From positions 1 to 64,000 of the forward strand of contig NZ_FZOR01000001.1 of NCBI RefSeq assembly GCF_900188445.1: 64,000 nt of DNA, in the 5' to 3' direction. The position numbers and the translations under genes were made by a program. Shown here piece after piece: positions 34,461 to 43,636 of the stretch. How positions within the stretch are numbered: the stretch's first letter is position 1; every line of letters begins with the position of its first letter. Below the pieces are notes generated by a model. That model was given only the letters and a program-made list of their open reading frames with translations, was not told where the DNA came from and made no database searches. This DNA comes from Actinomadura meyerae. GTDB lineage: Bacteria; Actinomycetota; Actinomycetes; Streptosporangiales; Streptosporangiaceae.

Positions 34461-35279
34461 TCAGTGCGTGAGGATCTTGGAAAGGAAGTCCTTCGCGCGG
34501 TCGGTGCGCGCATTGGTGAAGAACTCGTCGGGAGTGTTCTCCTCGACGATCTGGCCGTCCGCCATGAACACGACCTTCTGGGCGGCGCGGCGCGCGAACC
34601 CCATCTCGTGCGTGACGACGATCATCGTCATGCCCTCGCGGGCGAGGCCCGTCATGACGTCCAGGACCTCGTTGACCATCTCCGGGTCCAGCGCCGAGGT
34701 CGGCTCGTCGAAGAGCATCACCTTGGGCTTCATCGCGAGGGAGCGCGCGATCGCGGCCCGCTGCTGCTGCCCGCCGGACAGCTGCGCGGGGTACTTGCCG
34801 GCCTGGTTGGCGATGCCGACCCGGTCGAGCAGCTCCATCGCGTGCTTCTCCGCCTCCTGCTTGCCCTGCTTGCGGACCTTCACCGGCCCGAGCGTGACGT
34901 TCTCGAGGATCGTCTTGTGGGCGAACAGGTTGAACGACTGGAACACCATGCCGACGTCGGCGCGGAGCCTCGCCAGCTCCTTGCCCTCCTTGGGAAGCTC
35001 CTTGCCGTCCACGAGGATCTTCCCGCCGTCGATGGGCTCCAGCCGGTTGATCGACCGGCAGAGGGTCGACTTGCCGCCCCCGGACGGGCCGATGACGACG
35101 ACGACCTCGCCGGAGTCGACCGTGAGGTTGATGTCCTTGAGGACGTGCAGCTCGCCGAAGTGCTTGTTGACGTTCTCGACCACGACGAGGGGCCGGTCGC
35201 CCGCCGCGGGGGCCGGCTCCGGAACGGAGTCCTCGGGCTCGTCCTTGGTGAGGTCGAGCTCGCCTTCGCTGTCCGTCAT
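34461..35279 (-). CDS. gluA: Glutamate ABC transporter ATPase, GluA-like
   Basis: 272-residue ABC ATPase. An acidic N-terminal extension (residues 1-30) precedes Walker [11 protein letters not shown]-loop VFQSFNLF, signature LSGGQQQR and Walker [13 protein letters not shown]. The ATG at 35279 has no Shine-Dalgarno; TAAAGT about 10 bases upstream on the minus strand could be a -10 box, so the mRNA may be nearly leaderless (inference). First gene of gluABCD and divergent from miaB. Confidence 0.93.
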   Translation of the reverse strand: MTDSEGELDLTKDEPEDSVPEPAPAAGDRPLVVVENVNKHFGELHVLKDINLTVDSGEVVVVIGPSGGGKSTLCRSINRLEPIDGGKILVDGKELPKEGKELARLRADVGMVFQSFNLFAHKTILENVTLGPVKVRKQGKQEAEKHAMELLDRVGIANQAGKYPAQLSGGQQQRAAIARSLAMKPKVMLFDEPTSALDPEMVNEVLDVMTGLAREGMTMIVVTHEMGFARRAAQKVVFMADGQIVEENTPDEFFTNARTDRAKDFLSKILTH

Positions 35280-35523
35280 GCGGACGGACTTTACGTCATG
35301 GCCGGCCGCCTGGAAGTTGCCGAGCGGTACCGATACGATCACGAATCCCCATGTCGGACGGGGTCCGTCGTGGCGGAGAGTGATCATCGGGGCTGGTCGG
35401 AGCGGTGTGTCCGGAGATGCGCCCGGACCGGTCCCCGGCCCCCGGAAGTGCGCCGCTCCGCCGGGGCCGCCGCGGCCGGGCGTTCCATCGCGGCGGGACG
35501 GGCCCGTACCCTTGGTTACCGTC

Positions 35524-37062
35524 ATGAGTGCGCCAATGGAGACGGCCGCCCGCACGTACGAGATCCGTACCTACGGGTGCCAGATGAACGTCCACGACTC
35601 CGAGCGGCTGTCCGGGCTGCTGGAGGCGGCCGGGTACGTCCGCGCCGGGGACGCCGAGCCCGATGTGGTGGTGTTCAACACCTGCGCGGTGCGGGAGAAC
35701 GCCGACAACCGGCTCTACGGCAACCTCGGCCATCTGCGGCCCGTGAAGGACGGCCATCCGGGCATGCAGATCGCCGTCGGCGGCTGCCTCGCGCAGAAGG
35801 ACCGCGACACCATCGTCAAGCGCGCCCCCTGGGTGGACGTCGTGTTCGGCACCCACAACATCGGGTCGCTGCCGGCGCTGCTGGAGCGGGCCCGCGTGCA
35901 GAGCGAGGCGCAGGTCGAGATCGAAGAGTCGCTGGTGACCTTCCCCTCGACGCTGCCGACGCGCAGGGAGTCGCCGTACGCGGCGTGGGTGTCGATCTCC
36001 GTCGGCTGCAACAACACCTGCACCTTCTGCATCGTCCCGTCCCTGCGCGGCAAGGAGAAGGACCGCCGCCCCGGCGAGATCCTCGCCGAGGTGGAGGCGC
36101 TCGTCGCCGAGGGCGTGCTGGAGGTCACCCTCCTCGGGCAGAACGTCAACGCCTACGGCTCGGGCTTCGGGGCCCTGTCGGCGGCGCCGGACGAGGTGCG
36201 CGCCATGACCGAGGGCGGCCAGTCCGCCTTCGCGGGCCTGCTGCGCGCCTGCGGGGGCGTCGAGGGCCTGGAGCGGGTCCGGTTCACCTCGCCGCACCCC
36301 AAGGACTTCACCGACGACGTCATCGCGGCGATGGCCGAGACCCCGAACGTGATGCCGTCGCTGCACATGCCGCTCCAGTCCGGTTCGGACGCGGTGCTGC
36401 GCGCGATGCGGCGCTCGTACCGGCAGGAGCGCTACCTCGGTATCATCGGCAAGGTCCGGGCGGCGATCCCGGACGCGGCGATCACCACCGACATCATCGT
36501 GGGGTTCCCCGGCGAGACCGAGGCCGACTTCGAGGAGACCCTGCACGTGGTGCGGGAGGCCCGGTTCTCCTCGGCGTTCACCTTCCAGTACTCCAAGCGG
36601 CCCGGCACCCCGGCGGCGACCATGGACGGCCAGCTGCCGAAGGAGGTCGTCCAGGAGCGGTACGAGCGGCTCGTCGCCCTCCAGGAGGAGATCTCCTGGG
36701 CGGAGAACAGGAAGCAGCTCGGCCGGACGCTGGAGGTCCTGGTCGCGGAGGGCGAGGGGCGCAAGGACGAGGCGACCCGCCGGCTGTCCGGCCGCGCGCC
36801 CGACAACCGGCTCGTGCACTTCGGCGCGCCGGAGGAGCCCGTCCGGCCCGGCGACATGGTCACCGTCGAGGTCACCTACGCGGCGCCGCACCACCTGGTC
36901 GCCGACAAGCCGGTGCTCGGCGTCCGCCGCACGCGGGCGGGCGACGCCTGGGAGGCCCGGCAGGGGGGCGGCGGCGGTGCCAGGGGCGTGGCGCTGGGCA
37001 TGCCCTCGATCGGCCGTCCGGCCCCGGCCCAGGCCGCGCCGTCCGGCCACGGCTGCTCCTGA
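35524..37062 (+). CDS. miaB: tRNA-2-methylthio-N6-dimethylallyladenosine synthase MiaB
   Basis: 512-residue radical-SAM methylthiotransferase acting on i6A37 of tRNAs reading UNN codons. UPF0004 cysteines: C19 (YGCQMN), C54 (NTCAVRE) and C88 (GGCLAQ). Radical-SAM cluster: C162, C166, C169 (GCNNTCTFC). A TRAM domain follows, with a Gly-rich tail. It acts after MiaA, encoded 1.2 kb downstream. The ATG at 35524 has no Shine-Dalgarno, and TACCCT (35507-35512) is a possible -10 that would give a 4-5 base leader. Confidence 0.96.
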   Translation: MSAPMETAARTYEIRTYGCQMNVHDSERLSGLLEAAGYVRAGDAEPDVVVFNTCAVRENADNRLYGNLGHLRPVKDGHPGMQIAVGGCLAQKDRDTIVKRAPWVDVVFGTHNIGSLPALLERARVQSEAQVEIEESLVTFPSTLPTRRESPYAAWVSISVGCNNTCTFCIVPSLRGKEKDRRPGEILAEVEALVAEGVLEVTLLGQNVNAYGSGFGALSAAPDEVRAMTEGGQSAFAGLLRACGGVEGLERVRFTSPHPKDFTDDVIAAMAETPNVMPSLHMPLQSGSDAVLRAMRRSYRQERYLGIIGKVRAAIPDAAITTDIIVGFPGETEADFEETLHVVREARFSSAFTFQYSKRPGTPAATMDGQLPKEVVQERYERLVALQEEISWAENRKQLGRTLEVLVAEGEGRKDEATRRLSGRAPDNRLVHFGAPEEPVRPGDMVTVEVTYAAPHHLVADKPVLGVRRTRAGDAWEARQGGGGGARGVALGMPSIGRPAPAQAAPSGHGCS

Positions 37063-37132
37063 GCGCGGCTCTCGCGGCCGTTCGCGGTCCCACCCGCCCC
37101 GAGGGCGGTCCCAGCGCGTCTAAGGAGGCAGT

Positions 37133-37846
37133 GTGCTCGTAGCGGCGGCGGTGTGCCCGCATCCGCCGGTCCTCGTCCCGGAGATGGCTGGGGAGGCGGC
37201 GCCGGAGCTCGACGCGCTGCGCGAAGCCTGCGACCGGGCCGCCGGCCTCCTCGCCGGCGCGGACGTGCTGGCCGTCGTCGGTGGCGGGGCGCGGACGCGG
37301 CCCTACGGCCCGGACGCCTACGCGTCGCTCAGGCCGTTCGGTCTCGACTGGACGAGCCCGCCCGAGCCGGGGGACGGAGCTGAGCCGCTCCCGCTGTCCC
37401 TGACGATCGGCCGGTGGCTGCTGGAGCGGCAGGGGTTTGCCGCCCGCGCGCGCTACCAGGCGGTCGCCTTCGACGCAGAACCCAAGGAGTGCCTCTCCCT
37501 CGGCAGGGAATTGGCCGGGGCGGCCGACCGTGTGGCCCTCCTGGTCATGGGGGACGGGTCGGCGTGCCGGTCAGAGAAGGCGCCCGGATACCTCGATGAG
37601 CGCGCGCGCCCTCACGACGAGGCCGTGGCGCGCGCTCTCGGCACCGCCGACGCCACCGCCCTGGCCGCACTCGATCCCGGGCTGTCCCGAGACCTCCAGG
37701 CGGCCGGGCGTGCGGCGTGGCAGGTGCTCGCGGGCGCCGCCGAGGGCTCCGCCGGTCTCGGCGGGGAACTGCTGGCCGACGACGCGCCCTATGGGGTCGG
37801 CTACTTCGTGGCGGCCTGGTCGAAGCCGGACCGCGGGGCCGTCTAG
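37133..37846 (+). CDS. LigB-like class III extradiol dioxygenase-fold protein
   Basis: 237-residue protein with the class III extradiol dioxygenase B fold: CPHPPVLVPEMAG at the N-terminus (the CPHPP histidine is a typical metal ligand), VVGGGARTR, and LLVMGDGSACRSEKAPGYLDERA where dioxygenases have GDxSH. Here the residue after GDGS is Ala, so a second metal-binding histidine of true LigB enzymes may be missing, and catalysis is doubtful. It is widely found between miaB and miaA in streptomycete-type genomes. The GTG at 37133 follows AAGGAGG. Its stop overlaps that of the opposing antitoxin-like gene. Confidence 0.8.
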   Translation: MLVAAAVCPHPPVLVPEMAGEAAPELDALREACDRAAGLLAGADVLAVVGGGARTRPYGPDAYASLRPFGLDWTSPPEPGDGAEPLPLSLTIGRWLLERQGFAARARYQAVAFDAEPKECLSLGRELAGAADRVALLVMGDGSACRSEKAPGYLDERARPHDEAVARALGTADATALAALDPGLSRDLQAAGRAAWQVLAGAAEGSAGLGGELLADDAPYGVGYFVAAWSKPDRGAV

Positions 37847-38157
37847 GAGGGGCCCTGGCCCTGGCCGGGCCGGCCTTCCCGGCCCATCTGCCCTTCCTGC
37901 CCCATCTGTCCCTCGTGGCCCATGTGGCCGCCCTGGCCCATCTGGTCGCCTTGGTGCATCTGGTCGCCCTGGGCGGTGCCGCCCTGGCCGCCTTCCCGCT
38001 CGAGGTAGTCGCCGGCCTTCTCCTGGACCTTGTCGACCTTGTCGGCGTACTTGCCGCCGGTGCGCTCGTCGAACATGTCCCCGGCGCGCTCGACGCCCTG
38101 CTTGGCCTTGTCGGAGTGCTGCCCCAGCATCTGCTTGACCTTGTCGACGATGGACAT
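37843..38157 (-). CDS. MT0933/Rv0909-like antitoxin-type protein
   Basis: 104-residue acidic/Gly-rich protein. The first 55 residues (MSIVDKVKQMLGQHSDKAKQ, then GGKYADKVDKVQEKAGDYLE) match the MT0933-like antitoxin family; the rest is a Gly/Gln/Met repeat tail (QMGQEGQMGREG). In M. tuberculosis the relative pairs with a polyketide-cyclase-fold toxin (Rv0910), but no toxin gene is present here. The ATG at 38157 follows GGGGGG with GATCGGGA. Its stop and that of the LigB-like gene share a CTAG. Confidence 0.75.
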   Translation of the reverse strand: MSIVDKVKQMLGQHSDKAKQGVERAGDMFDERTGGKYADKVDKVQEKAGDYLEREGGQGGTAQGDQMHQGDQMGQGGHMGHEGQMGQEGQMGREGRPGQGQGPS

Positions 38158-38245
38158 TCCCGATCCCCCCGGATCCCTCGTCTCGATCGGTGCGGCGGCG
38201 ATCGCGCGCGACACCCGTACAGTCCGCCCATACCCGTTCTGTTGC

Positions 38246-38251
38246 CACAAT
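38246..38251 (+). promoter_or_regulatory. Possible -10 box of a leaderless miaA transcript
   Basis: CACAAT ends 7 bases before the GTG that begins miaA, and no Shine-Dalgarno precedes that GTG, so transcription could begin at the start codon. No recognisable -35 element. Confidence 0.35.
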
Positions 38252-38258
38252 CAATCCC

Positions 38259-39203
38259 GTGACCTCACCTGATGCTCCCTACGTGATCGCGGTCGTCGGG
38301 GCGACGGCCGCGGGAAAGTCCGACCTCGCCGTGGAACTGGCGCTGCGGCTGGACGGCGAGGCGGTCAACGCCGACTCGATGCAGCTCTACCGCGGCATGG
38401 ACATCGGCACGGCGAAGCTGTCCGCGGCCGAGATGCGCGGGGTCCCGCACCATCTGCTCGACGTCTGGGACGTGACGAAGACGGCCAGCGTCGCCGAGTA
38501 CCAGGCGCTCAGCGCGGACGCGATCGCGGACGTCCGCGGCCGGGGGCGGCTGCCGGTGCTGGTCGGCGGGTCGGGCCTGTACGTCCGCGCGGCGCTGGAC
38601 GAGATGGAGTTCCCCGGGACGGACCCGGCCGTCCGGGCGCGCCTGGAGGGGGAGCTGGCGCGGGTCGGCTCCGGTGCGCTGCACGACCGGCTGCGCGGGC
38701 TCGACCCGGCCGCCGCGGACGCGATCCTGCCGAGCAACGGGCGCCGGATCGTCCGCGCCCTGGAGGTCGTCGAGATCACCGGCCGCCCGTTCACCGCGAC
38801 GCTGCCCGAGCACCGGTACCGGTACGGCGCGGCCCTGCAGATCGGGGTGAGCGTCCCGCGCGAGGCCCTGGACGAGCGCATCGCCCTGCGGGTGGAGCGG
38901 ATGTGGGACGCGGGCCTGGTCGACGAGGTCCGGGCTCTGGAGAAGCGGGGGCTGCGCGACGGCCTGACCGCCGGGCGGGCGCTCGGCTACGCGCAGGTGC
39001 TCCGGTTCCTCGCGGGGGAGTGGACCGAGGAGCGGGCCAAGGAGGAGACCGTCCGGACGACGCGGCGCTTCGCCCGCCGGCAGGAGTCCTGGTTCCGCCG
39101 CGACCCGCGCGTCCGGTGGCTCCCGCACGACGCCCCCGACCTGGCCGAGCGCGCTCTCGCGCTGGTCGCGGAGGCCGCGGGCGGCGCCGGGCCGGGCACC
39201 TGA
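38259..39203 (+). CDS. miaA: tRNA dimethylallyltransferase MiaA
   Basis: 314-residue enzyme that transfers the dimethylallyl group to A37 of tRNA, the step before MiaB. P-loop GATAAGKS, then NADSMQLYRGMDIGTAK, GVPHHLLD, GGSGLYVRA and SNGRRIVRALEV, all MiaA hallmarks. GTG at 38259 was chosen because the P-loop region begins 9 residues later, as in other MiaA proteins, and no Shine-Dalgarno is present for any start. dapF follows after 21 bp, probably on the same transcript. Confidence 0.95.
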   Translation: MTSPDAPYVIAVVGATAAGKSDLAVELALRLDGEAVNADSMQLYRGMDIGTAKLSAAEMRGVPHHLLDVWDVTKTASVAEYQALSADAIADVRGRGRLPVLVGGSGLYVRAALDEMEFPGTDPAVRARLEGELARVGSGALHDRLRGLDPAAADAILPSNGRRIVRALEVVEITGRPFTATLPEHRYRYGAALQIGVSVPREALDERIALRVERMWDAGLVDEVRALEKRGLRDGLTAGRALGYAQVLRFLAGEWTEERAKEETVRTTRRFARRQESWFRRDPRVRWLPHDAPDLAERALALVAEAAGGAGPGT

Positions 39204-39224
39204 GCGAGGCAATACGATCGGAGG

Positions 39225-40049
39225 ATGCGGTTCGTCAAAGGCCACGGCACCGAGAACGACTTCGTCATCCTGCCCGACCCCGACGGGGCCCTCGACCTCA
39301 CCCCGGAGGCCGTCGCGCGGCTGTGCGACCGGCGCGCCGGGATCGGCGCCGACGGCGTGCTGCGGGTCGTCCGGACGAAGGCGGCGGACCTCGGCGCGGA
39401 CCTCGGCGCGGACCTCGGCTCCGGCGCCGAGTGGTTCATGGACTACCGCAACGCCGACGGCAGCGTCGCCGAGATGTGCGGCAACGGGATGCGGGTGTTC
39501 GCCCGCTACCTCGTCGACGCCGGCCTGGCCGCGCCCGGGGAATGGGACGTCGCGACCCGCGCAGGCCTGCGCCGGGTGAGCCTCGGCGCTTCCGGCGACG
39601 TGAGCGTGGACATGGGCCCGCCCGAACTCCTCGGCTACGGCGAGGCGTCCCTGGCGGGGACGGCGTTCCAGGGCCGGCGGGTCTCGGTGGGCAACCCGCA
39701 CCTGGCGTGCCGCGTGGACGGGCCGGTCGACGCGCTGGACCTGTCGCACGCCCCCGGCTTCGACCCGGCCGTGTTCCCGGACGGGGTGAACGTCGAGTTC
39801 TTCCGGTCCGTCGGGGAGCGGCACGTGGAGATGCGCGTGTACGAGCGCGGCTCCGGTGAGACGCGCTCGTGCGGCACCGGCACGGTCGCGGTGGCCGCCG
39901 CGGCGGCCCAGGGGGCGCCGGGCACGTCCGAATGGACCGTGGACGTCCCCGGCGGCAGGGTGACCGTCACCCTCGACGGGCGGACCAGCCATCTGCGCGG
40001 CCCGGCGGTGCTCGTCGCCGAGGGCGAGACGCGCCCGGACTGGATCTAG
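39225..40049 (+). CDS. dapF: Diaminopimelate epimerase
   Basis: 274-residue racemase converting LL- to meso-diaminopimelate for lysine and peptidoglycan. The two catalytic cysteines are C85 (EMCGNGMR) and C216 (RSCGTGT). The start MRFVKGHGTENDFVILPD is typical, with GGAGG just before the ATG. A 12-bp in-frame triplicate inserts (ADLG) three times near residues 54-65, in a surface loop. It is co-oriented with miaA as in other actinobacteria. Confidence 0.96.
   Translation: MRFVKGHGTENDFVILPDPDGALDLTPEAVARLCDRRAGIGADGVLRVVRTKAADLGADLGADLGSGAEWFMDYRNADGSVAEMCGNGMRVFARYLVDAGLAAPGEWDVATRAGLRRVSLGASGDVSVDMGPPELLGYGEASLAGTAFQGRRVSVGNPHLACRVDGPVDALDLSHAPGFDPAVFPDGVNVEFFRSVGERHVEMRVYERGSGETRSCGTGTVAVAAAAAQGAPGTSEWTVDVPGGRVTVTLDGRTSHLRGPAVLVAEGETRPDWI
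39384..39419 (+). repeat. In-frame 12-bp triplicate inside dapF
   Basis: Three perfect copies of GCGGACCTCGGC encode (ADLG)3. The position is before the conserved FMDYRNADGS block, in a loop that varies between DapF proteins. Confidence 0.85.
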
Positions 40050-40347
40050 CGGAACCCGGGCGGATTCCGGCGGAACGCCGCCTCACCAGGGATTGCGGTG
40101 GACAGGAGCGGTCCCGGCACGAACGGGACAGGTGTCCCTCTCCAACGGGACCCTCGGCCGCATAACTTCTCTCTTGCACACCCTCTGGTGAATGGCCCGT
40201 ACGGACCGGGATGGGAGCCCCGGGGCCGTACGGAGCCTGAGGGCCGGTGGCGACCTTCTTGGCGGGGGGCGGTCACCGGCCCTCCCACCAGGGTGAGGCC
40301 GGAGAGACCCGGGGTGAGCGCGCCCCCGGGAGACCCCGGGGCCGGCG
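40050..40347. other. 298-bp space between convergent dapF and histidine kinase genes
   Basis: No gene seen. It has the dyad GGGACA-GG-TGTCCC at 40125-40138 and several GC-rich palindromes near 40310-40345 (for example CCCCGGGAGACCCCGGGG), next to the end of the kinase gene, which may serve as its terminator. Confidence 0.35.
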
Positions 40348-42309
40348 TCAGGAGTGGGCGCCGTTGACCGGCAGCCGGGCCCGGACGAGGGTGCCGCCGT
40401 TGGGGCCGGGGCCGACCGTGCAGGATCCGCCGAGTTCCGTCGCGCGCTCCCGCATCGACGACATGCCGACCCCGGAACGCGGCCGGTCGGGCAGCCCCAC
40501 GCCGTCGTCGCCGATCGTGACGTGCAGGTCGCCGTTCAGGCACAGCATGACCTCGGCGGAGCCGGCGTTGGCGTGCCGGTGCACGTTGGTCAGCGCCTCC
40601 TGGACGATCCGGTACGCGGCGACCTCCGCCGCCGCGGGCAGGCCCTTCAGGTCGCCCTCCACGCGCACGTCGACCGTCGGGCCGTCCCCGGTGGCGACGA
40701 CGCCGCCGAGCGCCTGGATCGCGCCCTCCAGCCCGAGGTCGTCCAGCGCGGGCGGGCGCAGCCCGTACACCAGGTCGCGGATGTCGCCGATGGTGCGCCC
40801 CATGGTGGCGCGCAGGTCCTCCAGGAGCGCGTCCACCGCCTCCGGGTCGGTCTTCAGCGTGATGCGGGCCGCGTCCACCGTCATGGCGAGGCTGGCGAGG
40901 GTGGGGCCGAGGCCGTCGTGCAGGTCGCGGCGGAGCCTGCGCCGCTCCTCCTCGCGGGTGCGCAGGATGTGCTCGCGGGAGCGCTGGACGTCGGCGGCGA
41001 GCCGGGCCGCGTTGGCCAGCTCGGCGAGGTTGCGGGCGAGGATGCCCGACAGCCGCGCGTCCGGGGTGCGGGTGACGCCGAACAGCAGCCGGCCGACCGG
41101 CTCCCCGTGCCACACGAGCGGGATGAGCTGCGGGCGGGGGCCGAGCACGCCGTCCTCGGCGGAGATCGTCCGGCCGTCGCGGTCGAGCACCTCGATCACC
41201 ACGCCGGTCGCGTGCAGCGCGGACCGCGCCACCTCGGCGGCCGCGGCGAGCGCGGCCCCGGGGTCGGCGGCGGTCTGCAGCCGCCGGTTGAGGGTGTCGG
41301 CGATCCGGTACGGGTCGCGCTCGCCGTGGATGACGCGGTCCACCATCCGCTGCAGGCGCCGCCGGACGGGTTCGAACACCGCGCCCGCGACGATCGCCCC
41401 GGCGAGGCCGGCGAGGGTGCCGCGCCCGTGCGCGAGCAGGCTCGCCGCGCCGACCAGCGCGAAGTACACGCCGGTGATGACGACCACCAGCCCGGCGTAC
41501 ACCAGCGTCCTGCTGACCACGAGGTCGATGTCGTACAGGCGGTACCGGGTGATGGCGATCGCGATGCAGATCGGCACGGCCACGATGGTGATGTTGCGCA
41601 GGGGGTCCCCGATGGGGCTGTTCTCGCCGATGTAGATGACCCCTTCGGCGAGGACGCCGGGGTAGACGACCCAGGCGATCTGCCGCCGCACGTCCGGCGG
41701 CGACCGGACGAATCGGACGAGCACCGAGAACAGGCCCGCGGCCAGGGTGCCGAGGATGACGACGCTGATCGGCAGCGGGATCCCGCCGAACGGGTAGACC
41801 GACACGCCGTTGTGCCAGCGGCGCACCCCCGGGTCGACGGTCAGGTGGACGCAGACGACGGCGGGCACGAGGCAGGCGAGCGCGAGCACCGGCCGGTAGA
41901 GGCGCGACACGAGCCGCCCGTCCGGGAAGATCAGCGGCAGGACCAGCGTCAGGGCGTAGGTGTCGACCGCCCACAGCCAGGTCCCGAGCCACTCGAGGAA
42001 CCCGGCGGCCGCCCAGTCGTGCGCGTCCGCCCACGGGGCGAGGTTCAGCGTCAGGACGTACACGGCGGCGCTGAAGCCGGCGCCGACCATGAGCCAGGCG
42101 ACCTTCAGGCCCGGCCGGTGCCGCAGCAGGACGGCGCCGACGGGCGTCCAGGCGAGCGCGACGAGGATCTCGGGGTGCCACCAGACCATCCGGTCGTCCT
42201 GCGGCAGCCAGGCGCCGAGCGTCAGCGACGCGGTGACGAACGCGACGGCGGCGAGCGCGAGGAGGACGCCCAGGCGTCCCGCCGCGCGACCGTGCCGTGC
42301 CGTCTCCAT
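40348..42309 (-). CDS. Orphan membrane sensor histidine kinase (HisKA_3/NarL type)
   Basis: About 653 residues. The N-terminal ~300 residues form several membrane helices in the style of actinobacterial sensors. A GAF-like linker follows (about 345-440), then the HisKA_3 dimerisation domain with phospho-acceptor motif RRDLHDGLGPTLA, and a HATPase_c domain with VQEALTNVHRHANA (N-box), GDDGVGLP (G1) and GVGMSSMRERA. No response regulator gene lies next to it. Of two adjacent ATGs, the second (42309) sits 5 bases after GGGGAG and is preferred over 42312. Confidence 0.9.
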   Translation of the reverse strand: METARHGRAAGRLGVLLALAAVAFVTASLTLGAWLPQDDRMVWWHPEILVALAWTPVGAVLLRHRPGLKVAWLMVGAGFSAAVYVLTLNLAPWADAHDWAAAGFLEWLGTWLWAVDTYALTLVLPLIFPDGRLVSRLYRPVLALACLVPAVVCVHLTVDPGVRRWHNGVSVYPFGGIPLPISVVILGTLAAGLFSVLVRFVRSPPDVRRQIAWVVYPGVLAEGVIYIGENSPIGDPLRNITIVAVPICIAIAITRYRLYDIDLVVSRTLVYAGLVVVITGVYFALVGAASLLAHGRGTLAGLAGAIVAGAVFEPVRRRLQRMVDRVIHGERDPYRIADTLNRRLQTAADPGAALAAAAEVARSALHATGVVIEVLDRDGRTISAEDGVLGPRPQLIPLVWHGEPVGRLLFGVTRTPDARLSGILARNLAELANAARLAADVQRSREHILRTREEERRRLRRDLHDGLGPTLASLAMTVDAARITLKTDPEAVDALLEDLRATMGRTIGDIRDLVYGLRPPALDDLGLEGAIQALGGVVATGDGPTVDVRVEGDLKGLPAAAEVAAYRIVQEALTNVHRHANAGSAEVMLCLNGDLHVTIGDDGVGLPDRPRSGVGMSSMRERATELGGSCTVGPGPNGGTLVRARLPVNGAHS

Positions 42310-42312
42310 CAT

Positions 42313-42664
42313 TACTCCCCGCCCAAAAGTAATGGAATGTTAAAGCGTCCAGGTGGCGCAGACCCAGGCCGAGAGCCGCATCCGGCCGAATGATCTACCT
42401 ACGGGAACCACCGGGGGAGGCCCAACCTACGACGAGGCGCCCTGAGCAGGGAAGATCTGTCCCGTTTTGAGGGGGTCTGGCGGGCGCGGACGGGGCCGTG
42501 ATGGTTCGTCGCGTGTACCCGCACGGGTGGGCCGCGGTAAGGCGCGCGATCGCAAGCCGGGCGGAAAGCGCAGGTCAGGGAGGGGTTTCGCGGTCTATCT
42601 GCGCGTTCCGTGGTCGATGTGTAGCATTCCGTGCTCGTCGGGAGTGGCGCGAGGAGGGGAGCCG
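42313..42664. other. 352-bp divergent intergenic region before the peptide ABC operon
   Basis: The part next to the kinase (42313-42345) is AT-rich and should hold its promoter. Near the transporter, TAGCAT (42620-42625) is a possible -10 box about 40 bp before the GTG start, without a clear -35. GAGGAGGGGAG just before 42665 is the ribosome binding site. No gene seen. Confidence 0.4.
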
Positions 42665-43636
42665 GTGGCTGGGTTCGTGGTGCGGCGGGTGCTGAGCCGC
42701 GCGGTGCTGGTCGTGCTCGCCGGGAGCCTCGCCTACCTGCTGGCCGCGTCCGTGCTCGACCCGCGGGCCGCGTTCGAGGGGCGGACGCCGCGTCCGCCCG
42801 AGGCCGTCGTCGATGCCCGGCTCGACTCGCTGAACCTGAACGACCGGACTCCGCTGGCCGACCGCTACCGGACCTGGGCGCTGGGCGTCCTGCACGGGGA
42901 CTTCGGCAGGACGCAGGAGGGCGAGCCCGTCGACGCCGAGTTATGGCGGCGGCTGGGTGTCAGCCTCCGGCTGCTGGTTCCGGGCGGGGTCGTGGGAGGC
43001 GTCCTGGGGATCCTGGTCGGTGCGTATGCGGCGGCCAAGCGCGGTCGGGTCGCGGACAGAGTCGTCACTGGCGGAGCCTGTCTCCTGCTGGCCGTGCCCG
43101 TGTTCGTCCTTGCGGTGCTGCTACAGGCGGCTGCCGCGATGGTGAACGACGCACTGGGCGTGCGGGTGTTCGTGTGGGTGGGGGAGGGTGAGCCCCGCGA
43201 TTTCGCTGACCAGGTACGGCATCTGCTGCTGCCGATGGCCGTGATCGCGCTGGCGCAGTGCGCGCTGTACAGCCGGTACCAGCGGGGGCTGATGCTGGAC
43301 GTCCTGCGTGCCGACTTCGTACGGACGGCAAGGGCCAAGGGCCTCTCGCGGCGGGACGCCTTACTGCGGCATGGGCTGCGCACCGCGTTCGTGCCGATGA
43401 CGACGTACTTCGCCTATGCGTCCGGGCTGCTCATCCTCGGCGGGGTCTTCACCGAGAAGGTGTTCGGGCGGCACGGCCTGGGCGAGTGGCTCGTCGACTC
43501 GATGGCGCGCGGCGACGTCAACGCGGTGGCGGCGATCGACTGCGTCGCCGCGTGCTCCGTGCTTCTGGCCGGGCTGGTGTCGGACGTCCTGAACGGTGTC
43601 CTCGATCCGCGCGTCCGGTCCGGGGCCGTGCCATGA
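42665..43636 (+). CDS. Peptide-type ABC transporter permease (DppB-like), with two TTA codons
   Basis: 323-residue DppB/OppB-type permease. The first helix is AVLVVLAGSLAYLLAASVL; the periplasmic segment RLDSLNLNDRTPLADRYRTW and DFGRTQEGEPV are typical (family: LGLDxP...Y..W, G.S......V). The DppB docking loop ADFVRTARAKGLSRRDALLRHGLR is clear. Length and helix number are normal. The GTG at 42665 has GAGGAGGGGAG before it. Leu codons at 42941 and 43361 are TTA, very rare in such genomes. The stop overlaps dppC (ATGA). Confidence 0.88.
   Translation: MAGFVVRRVLSRAVLVVLAGSLAYLLAASVLDPRAAFEGRTPRPPEAVVDARLDSLNLNDRTPLADRYRTWALGVLHGDFGRTQEGEPVDAELWRRLGVSLRLLVPGGVVGGVLGILVGAYAAAKRGRVADRVVTGGACLLLAVPVFVLAVLLQAAAAMVNDALGVRVFVWVGEGEPRDFADQVRHLLLPMAVIALAQCALYSRYQRGLMLDVLRADFVRTARAKGLSRRDALLRHGLRTAFVPMTTYFAYASGLLILGGVFTEKVFGRHGLGEWLVDSMARGDVNAVAAIDCVAACSVLLAGLVSDVLNGVLDPRVRSGAVP

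Noticed and set aside
37133..37846. Calling this an active extradiol dioxygenase
   Set aside because: Only the N-terminal CPHPP motif is clear; a second ligand histidine is not in its expected place, so only the fold is claimed.
40125..40138. GGGACA-GG-TGTCCC as an operator
   Set aside because: It lies between two convergent genes, not before a promoter; kept only as a note on the intergenic region.
40098..40367. 89-codon frame between dapF and the histidine kinase gene
   Set aside because: Runs into the end of the kinase gene on the other strand and has no coding bias or family.
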